Shown one piece after another: positions 1-10,475 of a DNA stretch of 64,000 bases. The translations under genes and the position numbers were made by a program. Source of the stretch: Glomus cerebriforme (taxonomy: Eukaryota; Glomeromycota; Glomeromycetes; Glomerales; Glomeraceae); contig QKYT01000011.1 of the NCBI GenBank assembly GCA_003550305.1, positions 351,013 to 415,012 of the forward strand, read 5' to 3'. The stretch's first letter is position 1, and every line of letters starts with the position of its first letter. Below the pieces are notes generated by a model. That model saw only the letters and a program-made list of their open reading frames with translations, did no database searches and was not told where the DNA came from.

Positions 1-60
1 GAGTGTCGGGATTTTGGCCTGTCGGGATTTTGAGTTTCGGGATTTCGTACCATACCCGAA
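1..60. repeat. Degenerate short tandem repeat (TCGGGATTTTG-type)
   Basis: Three imperfect copies of a TCGGGATTT core occur in the first 50 bases, spaced 15-17 bases apart, followed by a reverse-oriented CCCGAAAAT. The array is probably cut by the window edge. It is a simple low-copy tandem repeat with no coding potential. Confidence 0.6.
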
Positions 61-3000
61 AATTTATGAAATCATAAGATAAATTTCTTGGCATTTTTTT
101 CATGTAAATTGACATCATTAAAAGTGTTTGCACCATTATTTCTAATTGCAGGAAACTTAATTACGCTAAATCAGTTGTTAAACGCCCACAATTACAATAA
201 TTATTCACATTAACTGTAAATACCATTGTTTGCGTTTTTGAAACATACGGAGTGAAGTTTATTAAATAAAATATTAGTGAAAAGTGACAAATTAAGAAAA
301 ACTAAAATTAAAATAGCATCAGCATAATCAGAAAGTAAAAGAATGGATATGATTTTTTATTAATCCAAAAAATGTTCATTCATTGTACACATTCATTGTA
401 CACAACTTACCGAAGAAGGATATAAAAAATTATTAACAATGGTAAAGGTCGCATATATCACATGGAAACTTAGAAATTCTCAAAGATTGAGCTACAAAAC
501 GCTACACAACATGAATGGAATAAAAGAAAACTTGACAATCTGGTGGAATGATGAACACAAATTCGATCTCATAGACATCACTTACTTTTGTAATGCAAAC
601 ACCAATTGCACTTCTACCTCTTATTTTGATTGCCTGAATTTTTTTGCAGCAGGGTCTTGATGGTTAGTTATGAGTTGGAATTTTGAAATGTTTTTTTTAT
701 ATGTGAGTGAATTTAAACGTGTTTGTGAGGTGGATGGATGTGATATGTTCGTGAGATACCAAGGAATTTTCACCCACAAAATACTTGTGCGTAATTATAG
801 TTCAACGTTATGAAAAAAGCAACGTCTACCAAGGCTATTCAGACACTTCCTTACAAATATTTGAGATGTATATCTGGTACATGATGACTGTGAACTTGTC
901 TCTGACACCAGGGTCGAAATTAAAGTGTCTGTGTTGGGTTAATTTCTGGAAAGTTGCAGAGATACCTTCTATTTGCCCTTGTAATACAGCGTTCCAAGAA
1001 ATGTTCTAACTCGAATTTAGCGTATAGTCGTATACATTTAGCTGTTGTCATCCTTCCATCTACATATATATAATTACATTGCAATTGTCAAATTCAAGTT
1101 TTTTTGAAGTATTCTGACACTAATATGTTATGTTACTATCGATGGTGAAGAAAGTTTCATTGTTTTTTGACGTAGACGATTCATCTCTTAGTATTGTTTC
1201 GGTTAGAGATTTCTATGGTGTCATTTCTTGTATCCTTGGGTACTTAAATTCTTTGCAAGGTATTATTTCTTTGGTTCTAATCTCATAGATTTGGCTGATC
1301 AATACACTGGGGATAGTAAATTTATTCCATACTACTGACACTGTCAAAATATTTATAATTATTCATTAACAATTCTACAAACGTTTATGTGAAATCCGCT
1401 TCTATGTCCTGATTATTCTCCTTTTTATATAATAATATCTACTGAAAGTAATATTTGTTGGAGATTTAATATCAGATTTTTCTCGGTTTTTTTTTTATTT
1501 TAACCATTTATGTTTGATTCTGTTGATTTCTTTAATTTCAGATAAAATATTGTCATATTCTTTGTTAACGATTGAGAGGCGCCACCATGGTGTGAAAGAG
1601 AATAAATTAAAAGAAGACAAAATATTATATGAATAAAGTTAAAACAGTGTGGAAAATTTGGTAGCGATTTAATTTAAAAAAACAATTTGAAAAATTGTTA
1701 ATAAAGCAAAAAGGAAATTTATTATTAAATTTCGATATTGTATATTCATTTTATACGCATAAAAATGAATAACCGTTAAATTATTGAAACATTAAATAAA
1801 TAACTATAAACATTGATAAAAAAACTCGTGCAAATTTTCATTAAGCTCAAAACGATTCGAGTAAAAAAAAATTTTAAAATCCTTAAAAAAAAAAAAAAAT
1901 TTTTTATACACGAACGCGTGAATTTTAAAATAATAATAATTTTTTTTAAAACTTAAAAATATCATATTTCTATTGTATTATTATATCTATCTGACACACA
2001 CACAAAAAAATAAAAAAAGCTGTGGAAAAGAAAAGATTTCCCACGTAAACGTGCTACCTCCCCAGTGATTAACCAAGCACGTTTGGCCATTTGACTACAT
2101 CTGAAACAGAATCTAAGTTGCTAAGTTGCTCAAGTTTTATAAATCTATAAATCTTAGTTTAATACCAATTGTATCAATTTACTAAAATAATTTTTTGATC
2201 GCATCTTTAAGCATTAGAACTTTTTATTTTTATCAATATAATATATATGATCGCTAATACGTTCTTCTTTTATATAACTGATATAGTCTTCTTAATATCA
2301 ATTTCAGGTAAATGAAGTTAAGAATAATTTCAGATACTTTCTTTGTACACAGATATATGACCGATTCTTTGAATTATTTATTAATTAAACTTCGTTTGAA
2401 ATTTATAAATTGGACTGTCTTGAGCGTATCCTCTGAAGATTATAAAGAATTCATTAAACCGGTTCTCAAAATATCTATGCATTATACAAAATATCTCTTT
2501 AAATAATATTTGATCTTGAAAAAATATATAACTATAATACTTACGATGGTTTAAAATCTTTTCTCATATGTAAAAATCAATAAAGAAACATTATTCATTG
2601 TATTTTTTATTAAATTTAAGTCTTTATTACATGTTTGTATCTTTTAGAAAAAACAGTTTAAATATTATTACTATTATTATTTAATAATCAATGTGTTTAA
2701 AAAAAAATAGATATTGCAAATATTATTAAAAGATCTATCTTACTACATTTGTATATCTATTATTAATTAGTTCGACCTATTTTTCCTTTCTAAGTCATGT
2801 AAGAAGTCTATAATGATTATAATCATATTTACACATACTACTTTCTGATAAACATTCATCCATTAAATTTTCACAAGCCTTATTTAGATCTTTGTTTAAT
2901 CGTTAAAATAACCTGTTATGATGACATACAATCCCAGATTCTATCACATGCTAAGACCAAGAAATGAGTTTCTATATAAATTTTATGAGAATTTACACTG

Positions 3001-3640
3001 AAAAGAGCAATTAAATTCGTTCCTCTGGCCCTTTATCAGAATTATCTTACATTTTTCAAAATTTCCAAGAGTATGAGTCAAATTTACGTAACTCACATCA
3101 CCTCCTGCTTAGCTTCTTTTTCAAGATTCGGTTTATGATCTCCTGCTAAACCAGCAACTCATCACAGCTCTCCAGCATTTTCAATATAGATATTAGTAAC
3201 TTTCCTAAATGTTCATCATAAACTCCAAAGAAAGTAAGAATATAACCAGAAAAGTCAGGTACATCTTCCATATCTATTCTCCATCTTATATTGATGAACT
3301 AAATAAATATCAAGTCATTTTGTTGAAGGATAATTTTTGGTAGTATTTTTATCTACACTTGGTCTTGAAAGGTATGCAGGTTATTGCTTCTTTTTCTTGT
3401 TGCAAGTTTGTGTTTAATGCACTGAATGTAAGGTTAATAATAATATTTTTCTGATTTGATTTCCAAGAGAAATTGCTGATTGTGAAGAAATGGTAATTTT
3501 TCTTTGTCCACCAACTTTCTACTACTGTGAATTCTTCAATTTTCATTGTTTATTTGTTCTATTATTTAAATGTCCATTATCAATCCTATTAACTTTTCCG
3601 TATTTTATTCTTCTTAACATCTTTTTCTTCATCTGAGAAT
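61..3640. other. Intergenic AT-rich region, no supported gene
   Basis: Only short open frames of under 75 codons occur here (for example 439-660, 785-1009, 2312-2506). None has a recognisable motif, and their composition is that of background DNA. Homopolymer A/T runs are frequent around 1860-2010. The stretch 2920-3550 is somewhat less AT-rich and may be decayed coding sequence on the minus strand, but no family could be named. Confidence 0.6.
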
Positions 3641-3644
3641 CTTC

Positions 3645-4130
3645 ACTTTCTCCAAACTTTGGCATATCTATCTGTATGGGTGTCGGTACTACATGAGCTC
3701 ATAATTTAAGTAAGGAAATGAAGAGAGAATTCTAATCTAAACCAAACCGTCAGTTAGGAAATACTCGACTATCTGACTGGTCTTTCCTTGCCTGATATGA
3801 GGAAGACCTCATATACAGTATTAGGAAGATAAGAGGGAATTTTGAAGGAGTTTTAAAAAAAGAAACCAAACCGGTCTTCCTTGCCTGATACGAGAAAACT
3901 CCATATACAGTATAAGGAAGATAAGAAAGAGTTTTAAAGGGAGTAGTTTTTACAAAGAAAAAGTGAAATTACAGGGAAAAAATAAAATTAGGACAATAAT
4001 AAATTAGAGCTACATGTTGGATGATATGAAAAATAATATGGAATATTGAAAAAAATAGAAGTATTTATAATAATTAGGAATATTAGGAATACAAGAATGA
4101 GTCAAAATTATCAACGATACAATAATAAAT
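3645..4130 (+). repeat. Left terminal inverted repeat of the long-TIR element
   Basis: Inverted match to about 6285-7105. The arm contains two tandem subrepeats of roughly 110 bp (about 3775-3865 and 3870-3950). Each has CCTTGCCTGATA followed by CATATACAGTA and AGGAAGATAAG. The first subrepeat contains the imperfect palindrome ATATGAGGaagaCCTCATAT at about 3796-3815. Such repeated subterminal motifs are commonly transposase-binding sites in TIR elements; that role is inferred here. Confidence 0.75.
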
Positions 4131-4299
4131 TAGTCAATTGAGTCATGTCACACAAATTTCTCATGAATAATCTGATCGAGATTCGTCATTCAATAAGCAA
4201 TGAAATATTGAACCAAATATGGAATTACATATTGCAGCTTATATGACAAAATATACACTTATTTACATAATATCTTCATAGTATAATAAATAATTAATG

Positions 4300-4376
4300 G
4301 ATATTGTACGGTGTGCATTTATATAGGTTAACGTCACGAAGTGACGTTAACCAATGAAATACCACCGTACAATATT
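4300..4376. repeat. Foldback hairpin element
   Basis: A perfect 12-bp inverted repeat with a 3-base loop lies at 4326-4352 (GGTTAACGTCAC / GTGACGTTAACC). It is bounded by an outer inverted pair, ATATTGTACGGTG at 4301 and CACCGTACAATAT at about 4363. The arrangement resembles a small foldback or MITE remnant inside the larger element. It has no coding capacity. Confidence 0.65.
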
Positions 4377-4503
4377 GTTTAATATTGTAAGAAGCGGAAA
4401 GCTTCATATGAAAAAAAAGGAAGGAAGGAACTGAATAATGAAACAAAATCACTTAATCATATTGAATTTACAATAAAAAGCTGAACTCAATTATTCAAAA
4501 TGA

Positions 4504-4895
4504 TAATCTTCAAATGAGCGAAGTTTAAGTTTGGAACAACGTACTTAAATGGGAAATTGCTCAAAATCCAGCAGAATTTCCTTCTGATGTCATAAACTAT
4601 TTAAAAGATGATTTTAATACTTTAAAAAATAATTTATTCCATTCATTAGATTCTACAATTTAACTTCTAAAGAATTTGTGGATAAAGTATTACTTTATAG
4701 TACAAAAAAATTTTGCCAAAAGAATTATATAAAAAATTATTAAAAGATTTTAAATCTTTTAGATCCTAACAGCAAGCTAAATGATAAATCAAGCCCTTGT
4801 ATAACTAAAGAACCTAAAAAATTATTACATATTGACATGTAGAAAATGGATCAATAAGGGTCTCGTGATGATGTAGGTAGTGAAAAATTTCATAT
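4504..4895 (+). pseudogene. BTB-BACK (TLD) protein gene relic
   Basis: Translating across frames gives recognisable blocks of the BTB/BACK/TLD family that is expanded in these fungi: LKWEIAQNPAEFPSD, LKDDFNTLKN, then FIPFIRFYNLTSKEFVDKVL and LDPNSKLNDKSSP. A possible TLD start (GSRDDVGSEKFH) follows at about 4858. The blocks are separated by several stop codons and frame changes. The BTB domain upstream and most of the TLD domain downstream are missing, so this is a dead internal fragment. It lies between the two TIR arms, suggesting capture by the element. Confidence 0.7.
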
Positions 4896-5902
4896 ATCAT
4901 TTTGGTTTAATAAAATGAATTTCCGTGAAAGCGAAAATTTTTTAATATCGCCAATTGCTTGCCTGGCTGGAAAAACCCTCTTCCCAAATTTGTTGTAATG
5001 CAGGCAAATTTGCCTGAAAAATAGTAGCATGTGAAAACCTACATTCCAAGGGATAATACAGAATAAAAGTTTATAAAAGCCACCAAACAGGTACTGAATA
5101 TACTTACTAATATTAAATACTTCACATTATTCTGATAATCTCTTGATGATTATGGTTCTGCTTTAAAGATTTCTAAATTAAATGACATTGTCTTTACCTG
5201 ACCTGTAGTAAAAGAATTGTATTATGTATCAAACATTTGAAAATTTTGAAATAAAATTGTGCAGAAAAAATTCATCTTAGTTTGCTCAAGATGAGTCGCT
5301 ATGTTATTTTCGCTTTACCTACGTCCCGTTATCAAAATTATCTAGCTTTTACCTTATTAGCTATCAGCATATTTTCAGTATATTTTTACTATGCAAATTT
5401 TTTATAGGGAAGGTGATTTTATATAATTGATCATTTAATTATAAAATGTGTTTGAATAAAAATCTACATTTGTGAAACTTAGAATATTAAATACGTTCCA
5501 TAATTTTTATTTTATTAAAATTTGTGTATATTTCATATTTTTTTACAATATATAATTACATTTATTTAATATACTTTCAAAAAAAAAAAAATTTTAAACT
5601 TTATAAGTAGAGCGAATCTCATGATAAATATTGTAAATATTACCCAAAATCATCTCTAATAGTCCAATTAGTAATATTTTGTCAGTAAAATTGCATGATA
5701 TTAATAATTTAACAAAGTGATATAACCACAATATTTAAAATTTTCATATTCAAATACAATTTTGTTCACGATAGATTGTTTGATGCTAGAAAACGAGATT
5801 GTAACTGCAATAACTTATAAAATTATTAAGAATTATTAAGATTTTTGAAAACAACTTCATAATTTTGATCAATTTTAGAACGGATATGATTTTGTCTTTT
5901 TT

Positions 5903-5962
5903 ACTCAGCTTTATCAATTTTACTGAACGCTCCTTCAGCAATAAATTCTAAATTTTTAAACG
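5903..5962 (-). pseudogene. Kinase glycine-loop relic of the local kinase family
   Basis: The minus strand reads FKNLEFIAEGAFSKIDKA. It aligns with FKNIEFIAEGGFSKIFKA in the intact kinase at 41143-42900 and with the copies at 30515-32377 and 37925-39892. Only this glycine-rich-loop segment is recognisable, and similarity stops on both sides. It is a short decayed fragment inside the long-TIR element. Its paralogues are in the same window 25-37 kb away, so a local source is possible but not shown. Confidence 0.65.
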
Positions 5963-6284
5963 TTAAACATTTAAAATTTACTAGTTTAGTTTGGGATATA
6001 GTTAAATTTTACAGATAGGGTTGTCCCATTTGATCAGATTTGGCGTTCGGGCTACAACAGTATACTTTTTTTTGTAATATAATATCAAATAAAAGTCATG
6101 TTTCTAATATATTATGTGGCAAATTAAATTCCATATTTAGCTATTCAATTTTTAATTAGGCTTTTTTTGATCATGCATGATTTATCAATTAGTTGCGAAT
6201 TTTGAATATTAGGGAGAAATCATGAGTCATTAGCCAAATATAGAAACTTTTCATGTGAACAAATTGCAATGATCAGAATTTTAC

Positions 6285-7105
6285 GTAATGTAATTTATTA
6301 TTGTATTATTGATAATTTTGACTCATTTTTTATATTCTTAATATTTTTAATTATATAAATACCTCTAAAATTCCATATTATTTTTTTAATTATCATATTA
6401 AATATATTAAAATATCCTTAGAGCTCATTCATTATTTTAACTAAGTTTATTTCTCTATCATTTTTAATAACTACTCCAACAATTCCCTTTAATAAACTTC
6501 TTATTATCTTCCCTATGAAAAAAGAATGTCCAGAAATTGCCACCAAAATTGTCCGGGTGTGTCCGGAAAATGTCCCACATGTCCAGAAAATGTCCGGAAA
6601 ATCGCAATATTCCGGACGTTGAGATATTGCAATATTTTAGAAAACGTCCTGAAAATGTCTAGGCGAGTTAATGTCTCAGTGTCCGGAATATTGCAGTTTT
6701 CTGGACATTTCCTGGACGTGTGGGACATTTTCCGGACGCACCCGGACAATTTTGGTGGCAATTTCCGGACATTCTTTTTTCATAGGGCTTCCTTATACTG
6801 TATATGAGGTCTTCCTCTATCAGGCAAGGAAACCAGTAATACCAGTCAGTTAGTCGAGTATCTTCTATCTGGCGGGTTTGGTAATTTTTTTTTTAAATTC
6901 CTTTAAACTTCCTCTTCTCTTCCTCTCTTCTCTTCCTTATACTGTATATAGAAGTCTTTCGTATCAGGCAAGGAAAGACTGGTCAGATCTGGCTGGTTTG
7001 GTTTAGACTAGAATTCCCTTTCCATTTCCGTATACACTTATTAACTACTTTATTTATGAGCTCATGTAAAACAATACCCATCCAGATTTGGAAAAAATGA
7101 AGATT
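6285..7105 (-). repeat. Right terminal inverted repeat of the long-TIR element, interrupted by a MITE
   Basis: Reverse complement of the left arm with the same landmark order. It carries two copies of the ACTGTATAT/GCCTGATA subrepeat (about 6790-6830 and 6935-6985). The arm is split by the 277-bp insertion at 6511-6787. With that removed, TTATCTT joins CCTTATACTG, exactly as in the left arm. Confidence 0.75.
6511..6787. mobile_element. 277-bp MITE with about 118-bp TIRs, nested in the right arm
   Basis: The ends are CCCTATGAAAAAAGAATGTC and its reverse complement. The inverted repeats run about 118 bp with only a few mismatches, leaving a short centre near 6630-6670. TGTCCGGAAAA-type motifs recur several times within each arm. 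The element is flanked by CTT at 6508-6510 and CTT at 6788-6790, giving a candidate 3-bp target-site duplication. Removing the element plus one CTT restores ATTATCTTCCTTATAC, the sequence seen in the other arm. It is non-coding, and open frames across it are by-products of the palindrome. Confidence 0.85.
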
Positions 7106-10100
7106 TAATGATTTTAAAGGAGAAAATTGGATTCATTTTATGGACATAAACAAAGTCTTATAACTCAGGCAGAAAAAGATGATATTTTACAATTTCCATG
7201 AAGAAAATTAAGTCAGAAGAGAAAGTGTAAAGATGGTATAATAGGGTGAATATGATGCAGATTTTTTTTATTGTCAACAAAATTAACTGGTAGTGGTGGT
7301 GCTCTCTTTTATTTGTGATCTTTCTTACACAGAAAAGAGGTATGAAAAAGACACAAGAGAAAAGAACGTAAACAATGATGAACATTTTTATTAACAAAAC
7401 AAATAACATAATGGTGAATGACAAAATTTCCGAAGAATTTACTGTAAAATGTGGATTGGATGAAGTCTATTTTACCATTCCTTTACAACCAATACTGTAA
7501 AAATTTAAATAGAATGCTATGTGAATTGAAAGAAGAGGGAAATCAAAATGTTTGGGTTCCAGGGGAGTATAATCACAAAGCTGAAACTTTAAGGAATTGA
7601 TGGAAGGGCACTACCACATATAATAAATTGATGAATCAAACATAAAGGAAATTCAGAACAGGAAATTTTACAACTTTAGAGATTATATCAAAGTCTAAAG
7701 TGAATACAGGAAAATTTGAATTATGAACAAAAGAGAGAAATAAACAAATATAGATGATAAACAAATAGTCAAATAAGGTGTAGATAAAATAGTATCATAC
7801 GAAAAACTGGGTGTATGGGTGGAATAAAGGACAACAAACAACAAAGAAATTGGTATAACAAAAAAATCAGAATTGATTAATAAGAAATAGATATGTGATA
7901 TAAATACAAATAGTTATTATTTTGGAAGACATACAGAATAGTTATTATATTAATTTTTAGTTTATTATTTAGTAGAAGTTTTATAATTTATGTAATTATT
8001 ATATTTACTAAAAATGAATAAATAAATAATAAATAAAAACTAATATTAAATTGTTTAAAAATATGAACATAATACAAATACCATATGATTATATCATTAA
8101 GAATATAATATATACTTCTAATATATCAAATGAATGTTATAACATACTTTTGTTTTCAAAATTTTGCAAATAAGTTTAAATCAAATTGAAAAAATAATTA
8201 GCAGTATGGTCAGATTAATATGTTTATTGAAAAAANTTTTAAAGAAATGCATCAGTTTGCGATATATTAATAACTAAGGAGTTGTGAGGCTTCACGTAAG
8301 AATGCTCACATTTTTTAATATGAATTAATTAACTATAAAAAAATTTAATAAATTATTTATTTAATAAAAAAAGTAAATATCATATAATTCAAAGAAAAAA
8401 TTCACTCACTAGTCCATTTTGAAGATAGTGGTTAAACTACAAAATAATATATTATAAATTAAAGAAAATAATTCCCACCTATCAATCATTGTTTGCACAA
8501 TGATTCATCTGTTCATCTATCCTGAAAAGAAGACTCAAAACTTTCTTAAATCTGAAATTCTAAAGAAGAATTTTTTTGGTTAACTGTGTAGTAAATTCTA
8601 TAAAAAAATATAATAATAATCAAATTGTTAATTGATTAATCTTACAAATGATACTCTTATGCCATCATAGTAGATAGTCAAACTATAATAGAAATAAACA
8701 TTGTGTTTATGACTAAAAAATTTATGTAATACACTTTATACTGTAACATTATAAAACATTAACACTATTCACATTTCAGAAAACAATAAAATTTACTTTA
8801 GATTGTTGTTGCAATTATTTACAATTATTGTCTTTAGATTAATTAGTCATGAATCGCCATAACTTTTAATTTTACTTATAATAAATTTTTATGTTTTTTC
8901 TTGAAACAAATTCTTATTAACACTGCTGTTGGTCCGTTTATATCTAAAAATTCTCTTATTTTTTTATCATCTTCTATGGATTTAGCCCCTATCATTAGTA
9001 AAACCTCATCTTGTTCCAATACTTGCTTCATTCTGAAACCTTGTAACATTGCTACCTCTTCTTTTAATACATGTATTCCCATTTTTCCATCTATATCTCA
9101 AGAGGTTATAAAATTCTATTTATTTTTTTTTCTTTATATTTCCAAAATAGAATTTCCTTTTTTCTTTATATGTTTTTTTTATTATTCATTATTTGGAAAA
9201 GATTTTAAAACTAATAATAAATTTTTACTATTTTATTTGTTTTATTATAAAAATATACATAATAAAATTAATAATTATCATATTTATTATTCGTTATTTA
9301 CTTCACTAATACTTAAAGTATTATGTGTAGGACCTGCCAAAGACAGGCCCTACATGCACATGATCATTAATTATTTAAATTTATTTCTGGTTAGATTAGA
9401 GTTATATTTTAAAATCATATTAGGAGGGTAAAGGATTAGGATTTAGAGGGTTAGGGTATTTGCTTCTCATATATGTGTGGCAGCAAGCAAGTGCTGATCA
9501 AATATTAATCCCTCCGGACTCAACAACGGTTCCTGGAAACGTTCCCTACCTAGTATAAATGGAGGATATTGTGTACAATATTAGATTTTTTAGAAATAAC
9601 CATTTTTTTCATAATAATAACTAATTTAATAGTCTATAGTACTTTTGTAAAAATTCTTTTTAATATTATTACTGTAAAGTAAAATTAGTCAAAAACATAT
9701 TTTTAATAAAAATTCAAAATAAAAAGAATAAATCATACTGTTTCGTGTGTTATCATTTCGTTGTGATTTTAATTAAATAGACTAATTTACATAATAATTT
9801 TTTACATTTTTTTTAGGTTTGAATGGATTTGTTATTTTAAAATATTTTGAAGTTAAATTTTTTAATAATCAATTAATTCATATTAAAAACTTCTATAAAA
9901 ACTAGGGGTTGTGAAGTTTTAACTTCAAATTAAAACTTACTTGAGAATGCAATAAGTTTGATGTTTTATTATTGAAAATTTTAATAAGGATTTAGACAAA
10001 ATTGTTTTATTATAGACAAAATTGTACAATTTTAATTTTAGATATTACGAAAAAAATAAAATAATTTATACAAATTCTTTTGATTCTTTTAAAACAATCT

Positions 10101-10475
10101 TAAAATGATTGCTAATTTACCAAATATTTTTATTAATATCAAAAAAGTAATAAATTTATCGGTTCGTTAATCAATAAATTAAAGAAATTAAAGTTATTTT
10201 TATAAACTGTAATCTTTATTAATCACTGTTCTATTTAATTAATATAAAATATCCCCAGTTTCATACTATTAAGAAAAAATGAAAGAACGTCATAAACTAA
10301 AATTTAAGTACCTCAAAATTTTAAAATAATAATTTTAAAATTCTCATGATATAACTTGAAAAAGCAAACCAAATAATTTAAAAACATTTATAAAATTTTA
10401 AAACAAAAAATCTTATGTATCTTAAGGTTTAAGGTTAAAATAAAATATAAAAATTATTTATCACTTCACGTATTA
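7106..10475. other. Intergenic AT-rich region
   Basis: No intact gene is supported. A minus-strand open frame at 8876-9082 reads as ordinary-looking protein (GIHVLKEEVAMLQGFRMK; QDEVLLMIGAKSIEDDKK) and may be a fragment of an unrecognised gene. A hairpin, GTAGGaCCTG / CAGGcCCTAC, sits at 9338-9364. A patch with GGATTAGGATTTAGAGGGTTAGGG near 9430-9460 resembles degenerate telomere-type repeat but is too short to call. One ambiguous base (n) occurs at about 8236. Confidence 0.5.

Larger units (their letters stand above)
3645..7105. mobile_element. Long-TIR DNA element carrying host gene fragments (Pack-type candidate)
   Basis: Two arms in inverted orientation (about 3645-4130 and 6285-7105) share long, gapped but obvious similarity. 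Both contain the ordered landmarks ATGGGT, ACATGAGCTCATAA, CTAAACCAAACC, CTTTCCTTGCCTGATA, CATATACAGTATAAGGAAG, TAATATGGAAT and GAGTCAAAATTATCAA. Each arm is about 480-540 bp once a nested insertion is removed from the right arm. No intact transposase is visible inside. The interior instead holds decayed pieces of a BTB-BACK gene (plus strand) and of the local kinase family (minus strand). This is the layout of a non-autonomous element that has captured gene fragments. The exact outer ends and target-site duplication could not be fixed by eye, and the transposase superfamily is unknown. Confidence 0.75.

Noticed and set aside
6513..6853. Overlapping open frames on both strands of 60-93 codons rich in Cys-Pro and Arg-Thr-Phe-Ser repeats
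   Set aside because: They arise from the palindromic MITE with its repeated TGTCCGGAAAA motif. Both strands give near-identical translations, as expected of a TIR structure and not of a protein.
7370..7640. Possible reverse transcriptase-like stretch (KCGLDEVYFTIP)
   Set aside because: A short, loose resemblance only. No catalytic YxDD or neighbouring motifs were found in any frame.
8901..9431. 176-codon plus-strand open frame
   Set aside because: Its N-terminal part is antisense to a better-looking minus-strand fragment, and the rest is Phe/Tyr/Asn-rich AT background.
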